Source: JBAXEO01 sp963789515
Lineage (GTDB): Bacteria; Actinomycetota; Coriobacteriia; Anaerosomatales; JAAXUF01
DNA: 64,000 nucleotides
Reading direction: 5' to 3'
Assembly (NCBI GenBank): GCA_963789515.1
Contig: CAWBKW010000002.1
Location: 620,001 to 684,000, forward strand
A model generated the notes under the pieces. It was not told the origin of the DNA. It was given only the letters and a program-made list of their open reading frames with translations, and ran no database searches. Numbering within the stretch: the first letter of the stretch is position 1; each line of letters begins with the position of its first letter. The position numbers were made by a program, and so were the translations under genes. Below, one piece after another: positions 8,452-16,506 of the stretch.

Positions 8452-8919
8452 TCACTCCTCACTCGTGCGAGCAGCGAAGAACTTGAGAACTGCGGCGACG
8501 TATTCGTCGAACCGACTCTCGAGTTCGCCGGAGAGCCCCGGCTCGTCTCGGAGTTCGGCGGGCTCGATGCCGAGAATCGTGATGGGTGGCCGCTCGCCCC
8601 CCACGGCGGCGGCGAACTCGAGCACCTTGAGCAGGTCTCCCTCGTGGGTGCTGACGCCCGCAAGCGTCTTGTGGCTGGCCACCCGCTCGGGCGCGAAGAA
8701 CTCGTACTCGCCGGGGACGAGTCCCATCCGCGCTGAGTCGACGATGAGCACCTGCTCGGAACCTGCATCGAGGTAGTGGACGAGGTCCAGCAGGTTGCCG
8801 CCCAAGTCCACCGCACGGAAGTCGTGGTCGAGGCCCGCCTCACCGATGTGCTCGGCGATACGCAGCCCGATCGAGTCATCGCGCCCGTAGTAGTTCCCGA
8901 TGCCGATCAGGTAGCGCAC
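8452..8919 (-). CDS. [NiFe]-hydrogenase maturation protease (M52 family)
   Basis: An endopeptidase that removes the C-terminal tail of the hydrogenase large subunit once nickel is inserted. The N-terminal GIGNYYGRDDSIG motif matches the GNxxxxDDxxG signature of HycI/HoxW/HyaD proteases, and VDSARMG supplies the second metal-binding region. The 155-residue length is typical. It is the last gene of the hydrogenase operon, starting 6 bases after the large subunit stop, so it is the obvious dedicated protease for that subunit. Confidence 0.88.
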   Translation of the reverse strand: MRYLIGIGNYYGRDDSIGLRIAEHIGEAGLDHDFRAVDLGGNLLDLVHYLDAGSEQVLIVDSARMGLVPGEYEFFAPERVASHKTLAGVSTHEGDLLKVLEFAAAVGGERPPITILGIEPAELRDEPGLSGELESRFDEYVAAVLKFFAARTSEE

Positions 8920-8925
8920 CGTATG

Positions 8926-10242
8926 TCAGCGGAGGAACTCGACGTCAAGATAGTGCGTCGAGCACGAGATGCAGGGGTCGTAGGCGCGCACGAGCATCTC
9001 GAACGCGAGCCGTATCTCATCCTCGGTCTTGTCGGCTGCCATGAGAGCGGGCAAGAGGGCGTCGAAGTCCGCCTGGATGTTGGCGTGGTTCTGGCCGGTG
9101 GGGATGATGCAGTTCGCCTCGGTGCAGAGGCCCTCTTCGTCATAGGTGTACTCGTGGAACAGGATGCCGCGCGGGACCTCGACCGCCGAGGCTCCGGAGC
9201 CGAACTGCGCGGGCTGCACCAGAGGCTCCTCGACGACACCCTCGGCGATGAGCTCGTCGAACAGGCGCAGCCCCTCGTAGGCGGAGTGCACGATCTCGAC
9301 GACCTGGGCCACCGAGTTGAAGTACGGGTTCGTGCAGACAGGAGTCATGCCGAGCGACTCGGCGAACTTCTTGGCCTCGGGGTGCAGCTGATCGTAGTTC
9401 ACGTTGAAGCGCGCCAGCGCACCGGCGGCGTAGCTGTCGAGACGGTTCTTGGCGTACTTCGCCGTCGACGCCGATGAGACGTACTCGTTGGTGCAGCTGC
9501 GGTAGTCGGCAACCTCGTAGCGGGCGCGATCGCCGTCGGGCAGGATCGTCTGCACGTACCCGTCGTAGAGCCCGTACTCCTCGTCTGATGACACCGCCAT
9601 GTACTCGGTGGGCCGATCGAACGCGGGGATGGCCGGCGCGAGCGAGGTGATCGTCTCGAGCGTCGCCAGAAGGTCCGGGACCGCCGCCGCGAGCTTGTCC
9701 CGCATCGCCGAGAGCTCTGCCACCGTGGGAACCTTCGAGAAGCCGCCCGGCAGCACCGTGGTCGGATGCGTCGTGCGGCCACCGATCAGCGAGCCCCATT
9801 CGTGTGCGAGCCGCTTGAGCCGCAGCGCGCGAGCCACGATGTCGGCATGGGTCGGAACCAGCGCGAAGGCGGACGGTGCGCCGAGCAGGTCAGGGGCGAC
9901 CAGCACGTAGACGTGCAGCACGTGGCTGTCGAAGTTCTCGGCGTGCTTGAGCAGCGTACGGAGCTTGACCGTCTGGGGCGTGACCTCGATGCCCAGAGCC
10001 GCCTCGGTCGCCTTCACCGATGCGAGCGTGTGTCCGATCGAGCAGATTCCGCAGATGCGGCTGGTGATGCGCGCGACCTCTGAGTAGTGCCGTCCGCGAC
10101 ACATCGCCTCGAAGAAGCGCGGCGCCTCGGGAACCTGCCACTCGCACCGCTCGACCATGCCGTCCGTGACGTTGATCCGGATGTTGCCATGGCCCTCGAC
10201 GCGGGTCAGGTGGTGCACGTCGATGTGTATGTTCTGGGGCAT
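8926..10242 (-). CDS. hydA: [NiFe]-hydrogenase large (alpha) subunit, group 3b type
   Basis: Catalytic subunit of a soluble NAD(P)-linked hydrogenase. Nickel ligands are visible in the N-terminal RICGIC and the C-terminal DPCISC motifs. LTRVEGHG near the start is the L0 motif. After DPCISCSTH only eight residues remain (YLDVEFLR), the short tail to be removed by the downstream protease; short tails are, from memory, usual in group 3b enzymes. The 438-residue length fits. Neighbours hydB, hydG and hydD upstream complete the heterotetramer. The GGAG ribosome binding site lies about 10 bases before the ATG. Confidence 0.9.
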   Translation of the reverse strand: MPQNIHIDVHHLTRVEGHGNIRINVTDGMVERCEWQVPEAPRFFEAMCRGRHYSEVARITSRICGICSIGHTLASVKATEAALGIEVTPQTVKLRTLLKHAENFDSHVLHVYVLVAPDLLGAPSAFALVPTHADIVARALRLKRLAHEWGSLIGGRTTHPTTVLPGGFSKVPTVAELSAMRDKLAAAVPDLLATLETITSLAPAIPAFDRPTEYMAVSSDEEYGLYDGYVQTILPDGDRARYEVADYRSCTNEYVSSASTAKYAKNRLDSYAAGALARFNVNYDQLHPEAKKFAESLGMTPVCTNPYFNSVAQVVEIVHSAYEGLRLFDELIAEGVVEEPLVQPAQFGSGASAVEVPRGILFHEYTYDEEGLCTEANCIIPTGQNHANIQADFDALLPALMAADKTEDEIRLAFEMLVRAYDPCISCSTHYLDVEFLR

Positions 10243-10248
10243 GGGGCG

Positions 10249-11001
10249 CTAGCTCCTCAGGTTCGCGGTGAACATGCGGGACTTGCCGACTGCGCGCTTC
10301 TGGCTGAAGCCGGCGCGCTCCATGAGTACCTTCTCAAGTGCGGGCAGGTTCGCATCGTCGACGAAACCTCGGCAGGCCTCGCAGGGGATGCCGTGTGCCG
10401 GGCAGGGGGCGCCGCAGCCGGCAATGGCCACCTGGCCCATGCAGTAGTCGCCCTCGTCGAAACGGCAGATCGTCTCACGGCGCTTGCACTGCACGCAGAC
10501 CGGATAGGTCGGCGCGACGTAGCTCGTACCGTGGAGCAGGTTCGAGATGACCAGCAGCAGCTCTTCCTTGCTCATCGGACAACCGAGCACCTCGTAGTCG
10601 ACCTCGATCGCCGCCGAGATGGGCCGAGCCGTTCCGCTGCGCAGGTGGGTCATGCCGGCGTTGTCGCCGTAGACGTACTCGGCGAAGTCGTCCTGGTGGT
10701 TCTTCAGAGCGTTGATGCCACCGGTGCAGGCGCATGCTCCGTACGCGATGACGACTCTCGCGCGGCGGCGAATCTGCTCGAGCCGTGCTCGGTCCTCTTC
10801 GCGCGTGAAGCTGCCCTCGACCAGCGCGATATCGATGCGCTGGGTGGTGGTCTCGGTCATGGCCTCTCGGAACTCCACGATGTCGACGTGCTTGAGCAGC
10901 TCGAGAGTGGCCGTGTCGCCGTAGTTGGTGAACTCGATCTGGCAGCCTTCACAGCTGGCGAAGTCGAAGAAGGCGAGCGTGGGCTTCCGGGTCTCCGGCA
11001 T
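10249..11001 (-). CDS. hydD: [NiFe]-hydrogenase small (delta) subunit
   Basis: Electron-transfer subunit that carries iron-sulfur clusters next to the nickel site. The N-terminal CEGCQIEF motif supplies the proximal cluster, with further cysteines in GACACTGG, LGCPMSKEE, PVCVQCKRRE, CMGQ, CGAPCPAHGIPCEAC. The 250-residue protein has no twin-arginine signal, so the enzyme is cytoplasmic. The ATG at 11001 is preferred over a longer upstream reading because the upstream hydG coding sequence ends at 11003 and homology starts here. Confidence 0.88.
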   Translation of the reverse strand: MPETRKPTLAFFDFASCEGCQIEFTNYGDTATLELLKHVDIVEFREAMTETTTQRIDIALVEGSFTREEDRARLEQIRRRARVVIAYGACACTGGINALKNHQDDFAEYVYGDNAGMTHLRSGTARPISAAIEVDYEVLGCPMSKEELLLVISNLLHGTSYVAPTYPVCVQCKRRETICRFDEGDYCMGQVAIAGCGAPCPAHGIPCEACRGFVDDANLPALEKVLMERAGFSQKRAVGKSRMFTANLRS

Positions 11002-11002
11002 G

Positions 11003-11854
11003 CTAGATCGCCTCCTCAAGCTCGTGGATCTCCGCGTAGGTGAACACCGGTCCATCGATGCAGCAGTACTTGTCGTTGATCTGGCAGTGGCCGCACTTGC
11101 CGACACCGCACTTCATGCGACGCTCGAGATCGACGTAGATGTTCTCCCGCTTGATCCCGGCCTCATCGAGCTCCCGGATGACGAACTCGAACATCACGGG
11201 CGGGCCGCAGATGATGACGCGGGTGTCTGCAGAGAGGTGTGTGTTGCGGAACAGCGTGGTGATCACGCCCACGTTTCCGGTCCACGAGACATCGGCGCGA
11301 TCCACCGTCTCGTGATACTCGATACCGTGCGTGGCGCGCCAGACGCCCCGATCCTCGGGAAACAGCAGCTGCAGTGGATCGCGTGCGCCGTAGAACAGCA
11401 CGAAGCGGCCGAAGTCGTCGCGCTGGTCTGCGATGTACTGGATGAGGCTTCGCGTCGGGCAGATGCCTATGCCGCCCGCGACGACCAGAACGTCCTGTCC
11501 GCGCAACGCATCGACGTCAAACCCGTGCCCCAGGGGACCCCGCACCCACAACGAATCGCCGATGTTCTTGCTGTTGATCGCGGTGGAGACGCGGCCGACC
11601 GTTCGTACGACGATCTCGAACGTGTTGGTGCGTGTGGGCGAACTGGCGATGCCGATGGGGATCTCACCGTAGCCCATCACGCCCACTTCGAGGATCTGGC
11701 CCGGCTGGAACTTGAGCGGGGAGCCGTCCGCGAACTGAAGCGTGAAGTGCTTCTCGGTCGAAGTGGGAGCATGCGCGTGGAGGATCTTGGCCTCACGCGG
11801 GACGAACAGGCTCTCGCGCTCGGCACACGCGCAGTCGTGGGATTCGCTCGGCAT
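11003..11854 (-). CDS. hydG: Hydrogenase gamma subunit, FAD/NAD(P)-binding reductase
   Basis: Diaphorase subunit that passes electrons between NAD(P) and the iron-sulfur chain. It has an FAD-binding barrel (GEIPIGIASSPT), an NAD(P)-binding half (VVAGGIGICPTRSL, IICGPPVMF) and a C-terminal 2Fe-2S motif (MKCGVGKCGHCQI ... CCIDGP), as in dihydroorotate dehydrogenase electron-transfer subunits and sulfhydrogenase HydG. The ATG at 11854 overlaps the stop of hydB by one base (TAATG), which fixes the start. It has 283 residues. Confidence 0.88.
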   Translation of the reverse strand: MPSESHDCACAERESLFVPREAKILHAHAPTSTEKHFTLQFADGSPLKFQPGQILEVGVMGYGEIPIGIASSPTRTNTFEIVVRTVGRVSTAINSKNIGDSLWVRGPLGHGFDVDALRGQDVLVVAGGIGICPTRSLIQYIADQRDDFGRFVLFYGARDPLQLLFPEDRGVWRATHGIEYHETVDRADVSWTGNVGVITTLFRNTHLSADTRVIICGPPVMFEFVIRELDEAGIKRENIYVDLERRMKCGVGKCGHCQINDKYCCIDGPVFTYAEIHELEEAI

Positions 11855-12885
11855 TAGGACCACTCCATGATGGTAGTGATGACACGGACCGGGTCTGCGA
11901 TATCCACCGTGCAGGCCATCGAGCAGCGCCCGCAGCCGGTGCACGCCGGGCTGCCGAGCTTCTCATTGAGGTACGCGCCTTTGCGCATGAACCGGTGGCG
12001 GAATCGGGTCTGGTGATGCTCGCGGAAGTTCTCGTGGCCACCTCCGGGCATCGAGATCGCTGCGAACTCCCGGGTCAGGCAGGCATCCCAGTAGCGAGTA
12101 CGTGTACCGGAGTTCTGATCGAGATTCCAGACGTCTCGCATGTCGAAGCAGTAGCACGTGGGGCACACGGTGTTGCACGAGCCGCAGCTGAAGCAGTCCT
12201 TCGCGAGCTCGTCCCAGAGCGCCTCGTTTGAGAACGACTCGCGGATGGTCTTGGCGATCTCCGCGCTCGAATAAGGCAGCTGCTCTTGGCATTGGCCGAG
12301 GACATCGGCGTTGACTTTCTCGGCAGCGGCGATCTCCGTCGCGGTCGCATCGCGAAACGCGCCATGAACCAGAAGGGCGTCGCCCTTGGGCGTCCGCGAC
12401 TCGTAGACGTAGCCACCGTCGATCTTGGTGAGGTAGGCGTCATGGCCCTTGGGTTCGTTGGTGTCGATCATCGAGGCCCAGAAGGCACGCGGGGCGACCT
12501 TCCTGACGTTGGAGGCCACGATCGTGGTCGCCTCGCGCTGGGCGAGGTAGTTCCAGTCCTCGTTCCGCTCCCGGAACAGGAAGTCCGTCATGTCGATTCC
12601 GCGCACGTCGTAGTGGTGTACGCCCAGTAGCACCGTGTCCACGGGTGCGATGGTTCCCTGCACCGAGTCGGCGTCGAAGCGCGCGATCTCTTGCTTGGGC
12701 GGGAAGAACACCTTCTTGGGCGGCAGGATGGTGACGTCGTAGTCGAGACGCAGGTCCTCGGCCGAAAGCACCTCACCGAACACGAACTTCTGGCGCTTGG
12801 CGATCGGCCCCACGACGCGCGTGGCGCTCACGAGCGTATCCACGAAGGTACCGAAATCACGCTCCTCCAGGTAGAAGAAGCTCAT
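11854..12885 (-). CDS. hydB: Hydrogenase beta subunit, 4Fe-4S dicluster protein
   Basis: Iron-sulfur subunit linking the reductase (HydG) to the hydrogenase pair. Two cysteine clusters in the C-terminal third, CFSCGSCNTVCPTC and CTGCGRCSMAC, each fit a 4Fe-4S centre. The N-terminal ~200 residues resemble sulfhydrogenase HydB. It is the first gene of the operon hydB-hydG-hydD-hydA-protease, the gene order I recall for Pyrococcus sulfhydrogenase. The ATG at 12885 follows GGGGGTGG. An in-frame extension upstream lacks homology and would run through the predicted promoter. Confidence 0.88.
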   Translation of the reverse strand: MSFFYLEERDFGTFVDTLVSATRVVGPIAKRQKFVFGEVLSAEDLRLDYDVTILPPKKVFFPPKQEIARFDADSVQGTIAPVDTVLLGVHHYDVRGIDMTDFLFRERNEDWNYLAQREATTIVASNVRKVAPRAFWASMIDTNEPKGHDAYLTKIDGGYVYESRTPKGDALLVHGAFRDATATEIAAAEKVNADVLGQCQEQLPYSSAEIAKTIRESFSNEALWDELAKDCFSCGSCNTVCPTCYCFDMRDVWNLDQNSGTRTRYWDACLTREFAAISMPGGGHENFREHHQTRFRHRFMRKGAYLNEKLGSPACTGCGRCSMACTVDIADPVRVITTIMEWS

Positions 12886-12922
12886 AGTCCACCCCCGGCA
12901 TTCGATATGGGCAACTCGGGTC

Positions 12923-12951
12923 ACCCTACAGGCGGGTCGTGCGCGTAGCAA
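12923..12951 (-). promoter_or_regulatory. Possible promoter of the hydrogenase operon
   Basis: Read on the minus strand, TTGCTA (12946-12951) and TAGGGT (12923-12928) are 17 bases apart and about 38 bases upstream of the hydB start. The match is moderate. I saw no clear Rex or Crp/Fnr palindrome in the 262-base gap between hydB and radC. Confidence 0.4.
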
Positions 12952-13022
12952 GAACCGGCCGACGGGAATTCGCTGAACGGACATTAGGTGTGGCTGAATG
13001 GCGGACGTGCCGAGAAGTCGGG

Positions 13023-13051
13023 TTCAGATGCCTCTCGCGTCGGTGAAGAAT
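13023..13051 (+). promoter_or_regulatory. Possible radC promoter
   Basis: TTCAGA (13023-13028) and AAGAAT (13046-13051) are spaced 17 bases apart, about 97 bases before the radC start and divergent from the hydB promoter. Each box matches consensus at 4 of 6 positions. Confidence 0.3.
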
Positions 13052-13147
13052 GCGGCAAGTTCGGGCTAAGGACCGACCGGGATGCTGAGGTGGTCGAAGC
13101 GCGTCCTCCCCGCGCCACCGTCACGGACCGCTTCGGAGGTACACCAC

Positions 13148-13810
13148 ATGGCGCCACGTGTAGTCGGCAACCGCCGGAGCCCTCGCGACCTCCTGCTGCT
13201 GGGCAGGGCCGAGTCGATCTCGGACGCCGGGCTGCTCTCGATCCTCATCGGCGAGCGCTCGGGCGAGCGTGCCGAGGCGCTGCTGGCGGAGCACCCGATC
13301 CCCGACGGGTTCTGGCGCATGTGCGGTGAGGACCTGGTGGCACTCGAAGGCGTGGGGCCGGCCGGAGCGGCCCGCGTTCTCGCGTGTCTGGAGATGAGCC
13401 GTCGCGCCGCGGCCTGGCGATCGTCGCCGAGAACCGTGATCTCGACCCCCGAGGACGTCGTCGCCCTGTGCTCGGCCCAGCTGCGCGGTCAGGACCGCGA
13501 GCACTTCTGGTGCCTCGCGCTCAACACCAAGAACCAGCTGCTCAAGCTGGAGGAGGTCTCGATCGGCTCACTGAACGCGTCGATCGTCCATCCGCGCGAG
13601 TTGTTCAAGGCCGCGGTGAGGGTCTCGGCGGCCTCGATCGTGCTCGTCCACAACCATCCCAGTGGCGATCCCACCCCCTCCGGCGCTGACGTGCAGCTGA
13701 CGCGCCGTCTGGTCAAGGCGGGCGACGTGCTGGGCATCGAGGTGCTCGACCACGTCGTGATCGGGGACGGCGGCGAGCACTCGAGCCTGCGCGACCTCGG
13801 GCTCATGTGA
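13148..13810 (+). CDS. radC: RadC family JAB1/MPN domain protein
   Basis: A 220-residue protein with an N-terminal helix-hairpin-helix part (LVALEGVGPAGAARVLA) and a C-terminal JAB/MPN metalloprotease-like domain, whose metal motif HNHPSGDPTPSGAD is intact. The family was once linked to DNA repair, but its biochemical role is unsettled. The ATG at 13148 is chosen because GGAGGT lies 8 bases before it; a start further upstream lacks such a site. It lies directly before mreB, as it commonly does in Firmicutes. Confidence 0.88.
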   Translation: MAPRVVGNRRSPRDLLLLGRAESISDAGLLSILIGERSGERAEALLAEHPIPDGFWRMCGEDLVALEGVGPAGAARVLACLEMSRRAAAWRSSPRTVISTPEDVVALCSAQLRGQDREHFWCLALNTKNQLLKLEEVSIGSLNASIVHPRELFKAAVRVSAASIVLVHNHPSGDPTPSGADVQLTRRLVKAGDVLGIEVLDHVVIGDGGEHSSLRDLGLM

Positions 13811-14021
13811 GGCGCGCGCTTGCCACCACACACGCCCCAGACCTGCGGCGACGTGTCGGGTCCGAGGGGCTTGCAGGCGCCGCTGTGGTACACTTCCTCC
13901 TTGTTCGGCACGACCGGCCCGGCCCGTTTGAGGTCCAGGGTCGGCTTTGGCGTGCGAGGCGCATAGTGCTCTCGGCGCATGAACACCCGGCTTCAGCCGG
14001 TACTGAGGAAAAGGAGCGACC

Positions 14022-15062
14022 GTGTCGCTTGTAGATATGTTCTTCAACTCATGGGGCGGCGACATGGCCGTCGACCTGGGAACCGCGAATACCTTGGTCT
14101 CCGTACGCGGCCGAGGAATCGTCCTGATCGAGCCGTCGGTCGTCGCCGTCGAGCGAGACAGCAAACGCGTTCTGGCTGTCGGCCTCGACGCGAAGCGGAT
14201 GCTCGGTCGCACGCCGGCGAGCATCGTCGCCATCAGGCCACTGAAGGACGGCGTCATCGCCGACTTCGAGGTGACCGAGGCGATGCTGCGCTACTTCATC
14301 AACAAGACGCGGGTGAAGCGCTTCCCCTGGCAGCCCAAGCCCCGCGTCGTAGTCTGCGTGCCCTCGGGTGTCACCGAGGTCGAGAAGCGCGCCGTATTCG
14401 AGGCGACGATGTCGGCGGGCGCGCGGCAGGCCTACCTCATCGAAGAGCCCATGGCCGCGGCCATCGGTGCCGGGCTGCCGATCCAGGAGCCGACCGGATC
14501 GATGGTCGTCGACATCGGCGGAGGTACGACGGAAGTCGCGGTCATCTCGCTCGGCGGGATCGTGGTCGCGCAGTCGATCAGGATCGCGGGTGACGAGTTC
14601 GACGAAGCGATCATCGCGTACGTCAAGCGCGTCTACAACGTGCTCATCGGCGAGCGAACCGCCGAGGAGATCAAGTTCGAGATCGGCAGCGCTTGGCCGC
14701 TGCTGGAGGAGGTCGACGTCGAGGTTCGCGGCCGCGACCTGCTCACCGGGCTGCCCCGCACCATCACCATGGAGTCGGAGGAGATCCGCGACGCCGTCGA
14801 AGAGCCGACGGCCGCGATCGTCGCCGCCGTGAAGGGCACGCTCGAGCAGACGCCGCCCGAGCTGGCGAGCGACCTCATGGAGTACGGCATCGTGCTCACG
14901 GGTGGCGGGGCACTGCTGAAGGGTCTGGACGAGCGGATTCGTCACGAGACCGGCATGCCGGTCCACGTCTCGGACAGCGCTCTGACCAACGTGTGCGACG
15001 GCTCTGCGCAGGCGCTCGAGGAGATCGACGCCCTCAAGAAGGTGCTGCAGGGCGGGCGCTAG
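14022..15062 (+). CDS. mreB: Rod shape-determining protein MreB
   Basis: Actin-like ATPase that polymerises under the membrane and positions the elongation machinery. The 346-residue protein shows the phosphate-1 motif VDLGTANTLV, phosphate-2 VVDIGGGTTEVAV, and the adenosine motif GIVLTGGGALLKGL. The GTG at 14022 follows AAAAGGAG. It heads the mreBCD-mrdA-rodA operon and is intact, unlike all genes behind it. The 211 bases before it contain no promoter I can call with confidence. An actin-like MreB implies a rod-shaped cell, unusual among tip-growing Actinobacteria but normal in deep-branching classes. Confidence 0.95.
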   Translation: MSLVDMFFNSWGGDMAVDLGTANTLVSVRGRGIVLIEPSVVAVERDSKRVLAVGLDAKRMLGRTPASIVAIRPLKDGVIADFEVTEAMLRYFINKTRVKRFPWQPKPRVVVCVPSGVTEVEKRAVFEATMSAGARQAYLIEEPMAAAIGAGLPIQEPTGSMVVDIGGGTTEVAVISLGGIVVAQSIRIAGDEFDEAIIAYVKRVYNVLIGERTAEEIKFEIGSAWPLLEEVDVEVRGRDLLTGLPRTITMESEEIRDAVEEPTAAIVAAVKGTLEQTPPELASDLMEYGIVLTGGGALLKGLDERIRHETGMPVHVSDSALTNVCDGSAQALEEIDALKKVLQGGR

Positions 15063-15080
15063 GCCCACCCGCGAAGCGCG

Positions 15081-15941
15081 ATGAAGCTGCCGCAGCCGGA
15101 GAAGTCATCGAGTGCTCTCGGAGTCGTCATCGCACTCCTGGTGGCGTCGCTCGTCATAACCACGGTGTGGTATCGCGAGGGCGATCGCGGGCCCGTGCAT
15201 CAGCTGCGGTCCTTGCGTGCAGACGGCCGTCACGCCTCTTCAGGCCGCCGGTGAGTTCGTCACTCGACCGGCACGCGGCGCGTTCGCCTGGGCGTCGGAC
15301 CTCGGCGTGTCGCGGAGCCAACTCGCGGCCCTGAAGCAGCAGAACACCGAACTCCGCAATCGTGTGGCGAGCCTCGAGGAGGCTCGCCGGGAGAACGAAC
15401 GGCTGCGCGCCTTGTTCGGATTCGTGCAGACCAGCCAAGCTCGACGCGGTCGGCGCCCGCGTGATCGGGCGGCCGACCAACACCTGGGAGCGGGTCATCA
15501 CCATCGACCGGGGAAGCGCTGACGGCATCAAGGTCGAGATGCCGGTGCTCGCCGCCAAGGGGCTTCTCGGCCAGACGATCTCGGTGACCAAGCACAGCGC
15601 TCGCGTCCGACTGATAACCGACGCGCGATCCGGTGTCGCCGGCATGATCCAGGCCAATCGCGCCGAGGGCGTTGTCAGGGGCTCCATCGAGGGAGCGGTC
15701 AACCTCGAGTTCGTGAGCCGTGAGACCACCGTGAGGGCAGGCGACGTGATCATCACTTCAGGCATGGGCGGCGTCTATCCCAAGGGGCTGCTCGTCGGCG
15801 AGATAGCCGGTGCGACACAGACCCCCTCGAGCCTCTTCCAGGAGATACTCGTGACTCCGTCGGCGAACCTGGCCGGCCTTGAGGAGGTGGTGGTTCTCAC
15901 CGGAGCCCCGCCCGCCACACAGATCGGAGGCGGGAGAGTGA
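15081..15941 (+). CDS. mreC: Rod shape-determining protein MreC, frameshifted
   Basis: Membrane-anchored scaffold of the elongasome. The ATG at 15081 begins MKLPQPEKSS followed by a single transmembrane helix. The protein then changes frame near 15216 to give VTPLQAAGEF and the coiled coil QLAALKQQNTELRNRVASLE, and again near 15436 into KLDAVGARVIGRPTNTWERV and the beta-rich MreC domain. Each break is explained by one missing base. At its 3' end the frame reads straight on into mreD with no stop. A GTGA overlap at 15938-15941 in the neighbouring frame is the likely true boundary. The gene is probably functional, with errors in the sequence. Confidence 0.75.
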
Positions 15942-16451
15942 ACCGACTGCTACCGACCCTGGTCGCTCTGTTCGCAGCTGCCGTCCTGCAAGCGGCTCTG
16001 GCGCCCTACCTGTCGATCGGTCAGGTGGTGCCGAACTTCCTGCTTCTCGTCGTGGTCACCATCGCTCTCGTCGAAGGCCCCGCGCCCGGTGCCGCGGTGG
16101 GCTTCTCGGCGGGGCTGATCTTCGACCTGCTGGGGAGCGGACCCGTCGGGCCGATGATGATCGTGCTCACGCTCACCGGCTACCTCGCCGGGCTCATGCA
16201 CGAGAACATGTTCGCCGAAGGATGGCTGCTGCCGCTGACGCGTGCTGGCGATCGCCTCGCTCTCGGCAGAGGTGGCCTACGGGCTCATACTGATCCTGCT
16301 GGGCTCGGAGATTCCCTTCTGGTGGACGTTCCTCACCAAGATGCTGCCGGCAGCCGTCTACAACACGGCGTTGGCGCTGCTGATCTATCCGTGGTTGGCG
16401 CGCTTCTTGCGCCAAGACAGGCCGATAACCACCTTCCAGCGCCTGGGGTGA
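15938..16451 (+). CDS. mreD: Rod shape-determining protein MreD, frameshifted
   Basis: Small polytopic membrane protein of the elongasome. The GTG at 15938 starts VNRLLPTLVALFAAAVLQ, and several hydrophobic helices follow, with GFSAGLIFDLLGSGPVGP, a typical MreD loop. Near 16240 the frame shifts and the last helices continue as VLAIASLSAEVAYGLILIL to the stop at 16449-16451. One extra base accounts for the change. The rebuilt length of about 170 residues is normal. Confidence 0.75.
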
Positions 16452-16506
16452 ACGCCCCGGGCCGCTGAGTGACGCTCGGTTCCGTCCCTCGAAGAAAGCG
16501 ATCCGT

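Noticed and set aside
13866..13894. Promoter for mreB (TTGCAG and TACACT)
   Set aside because: The boxes are only 12 bases apart, too close for a sigma-70 promoter, and no better pair was found in the gap.
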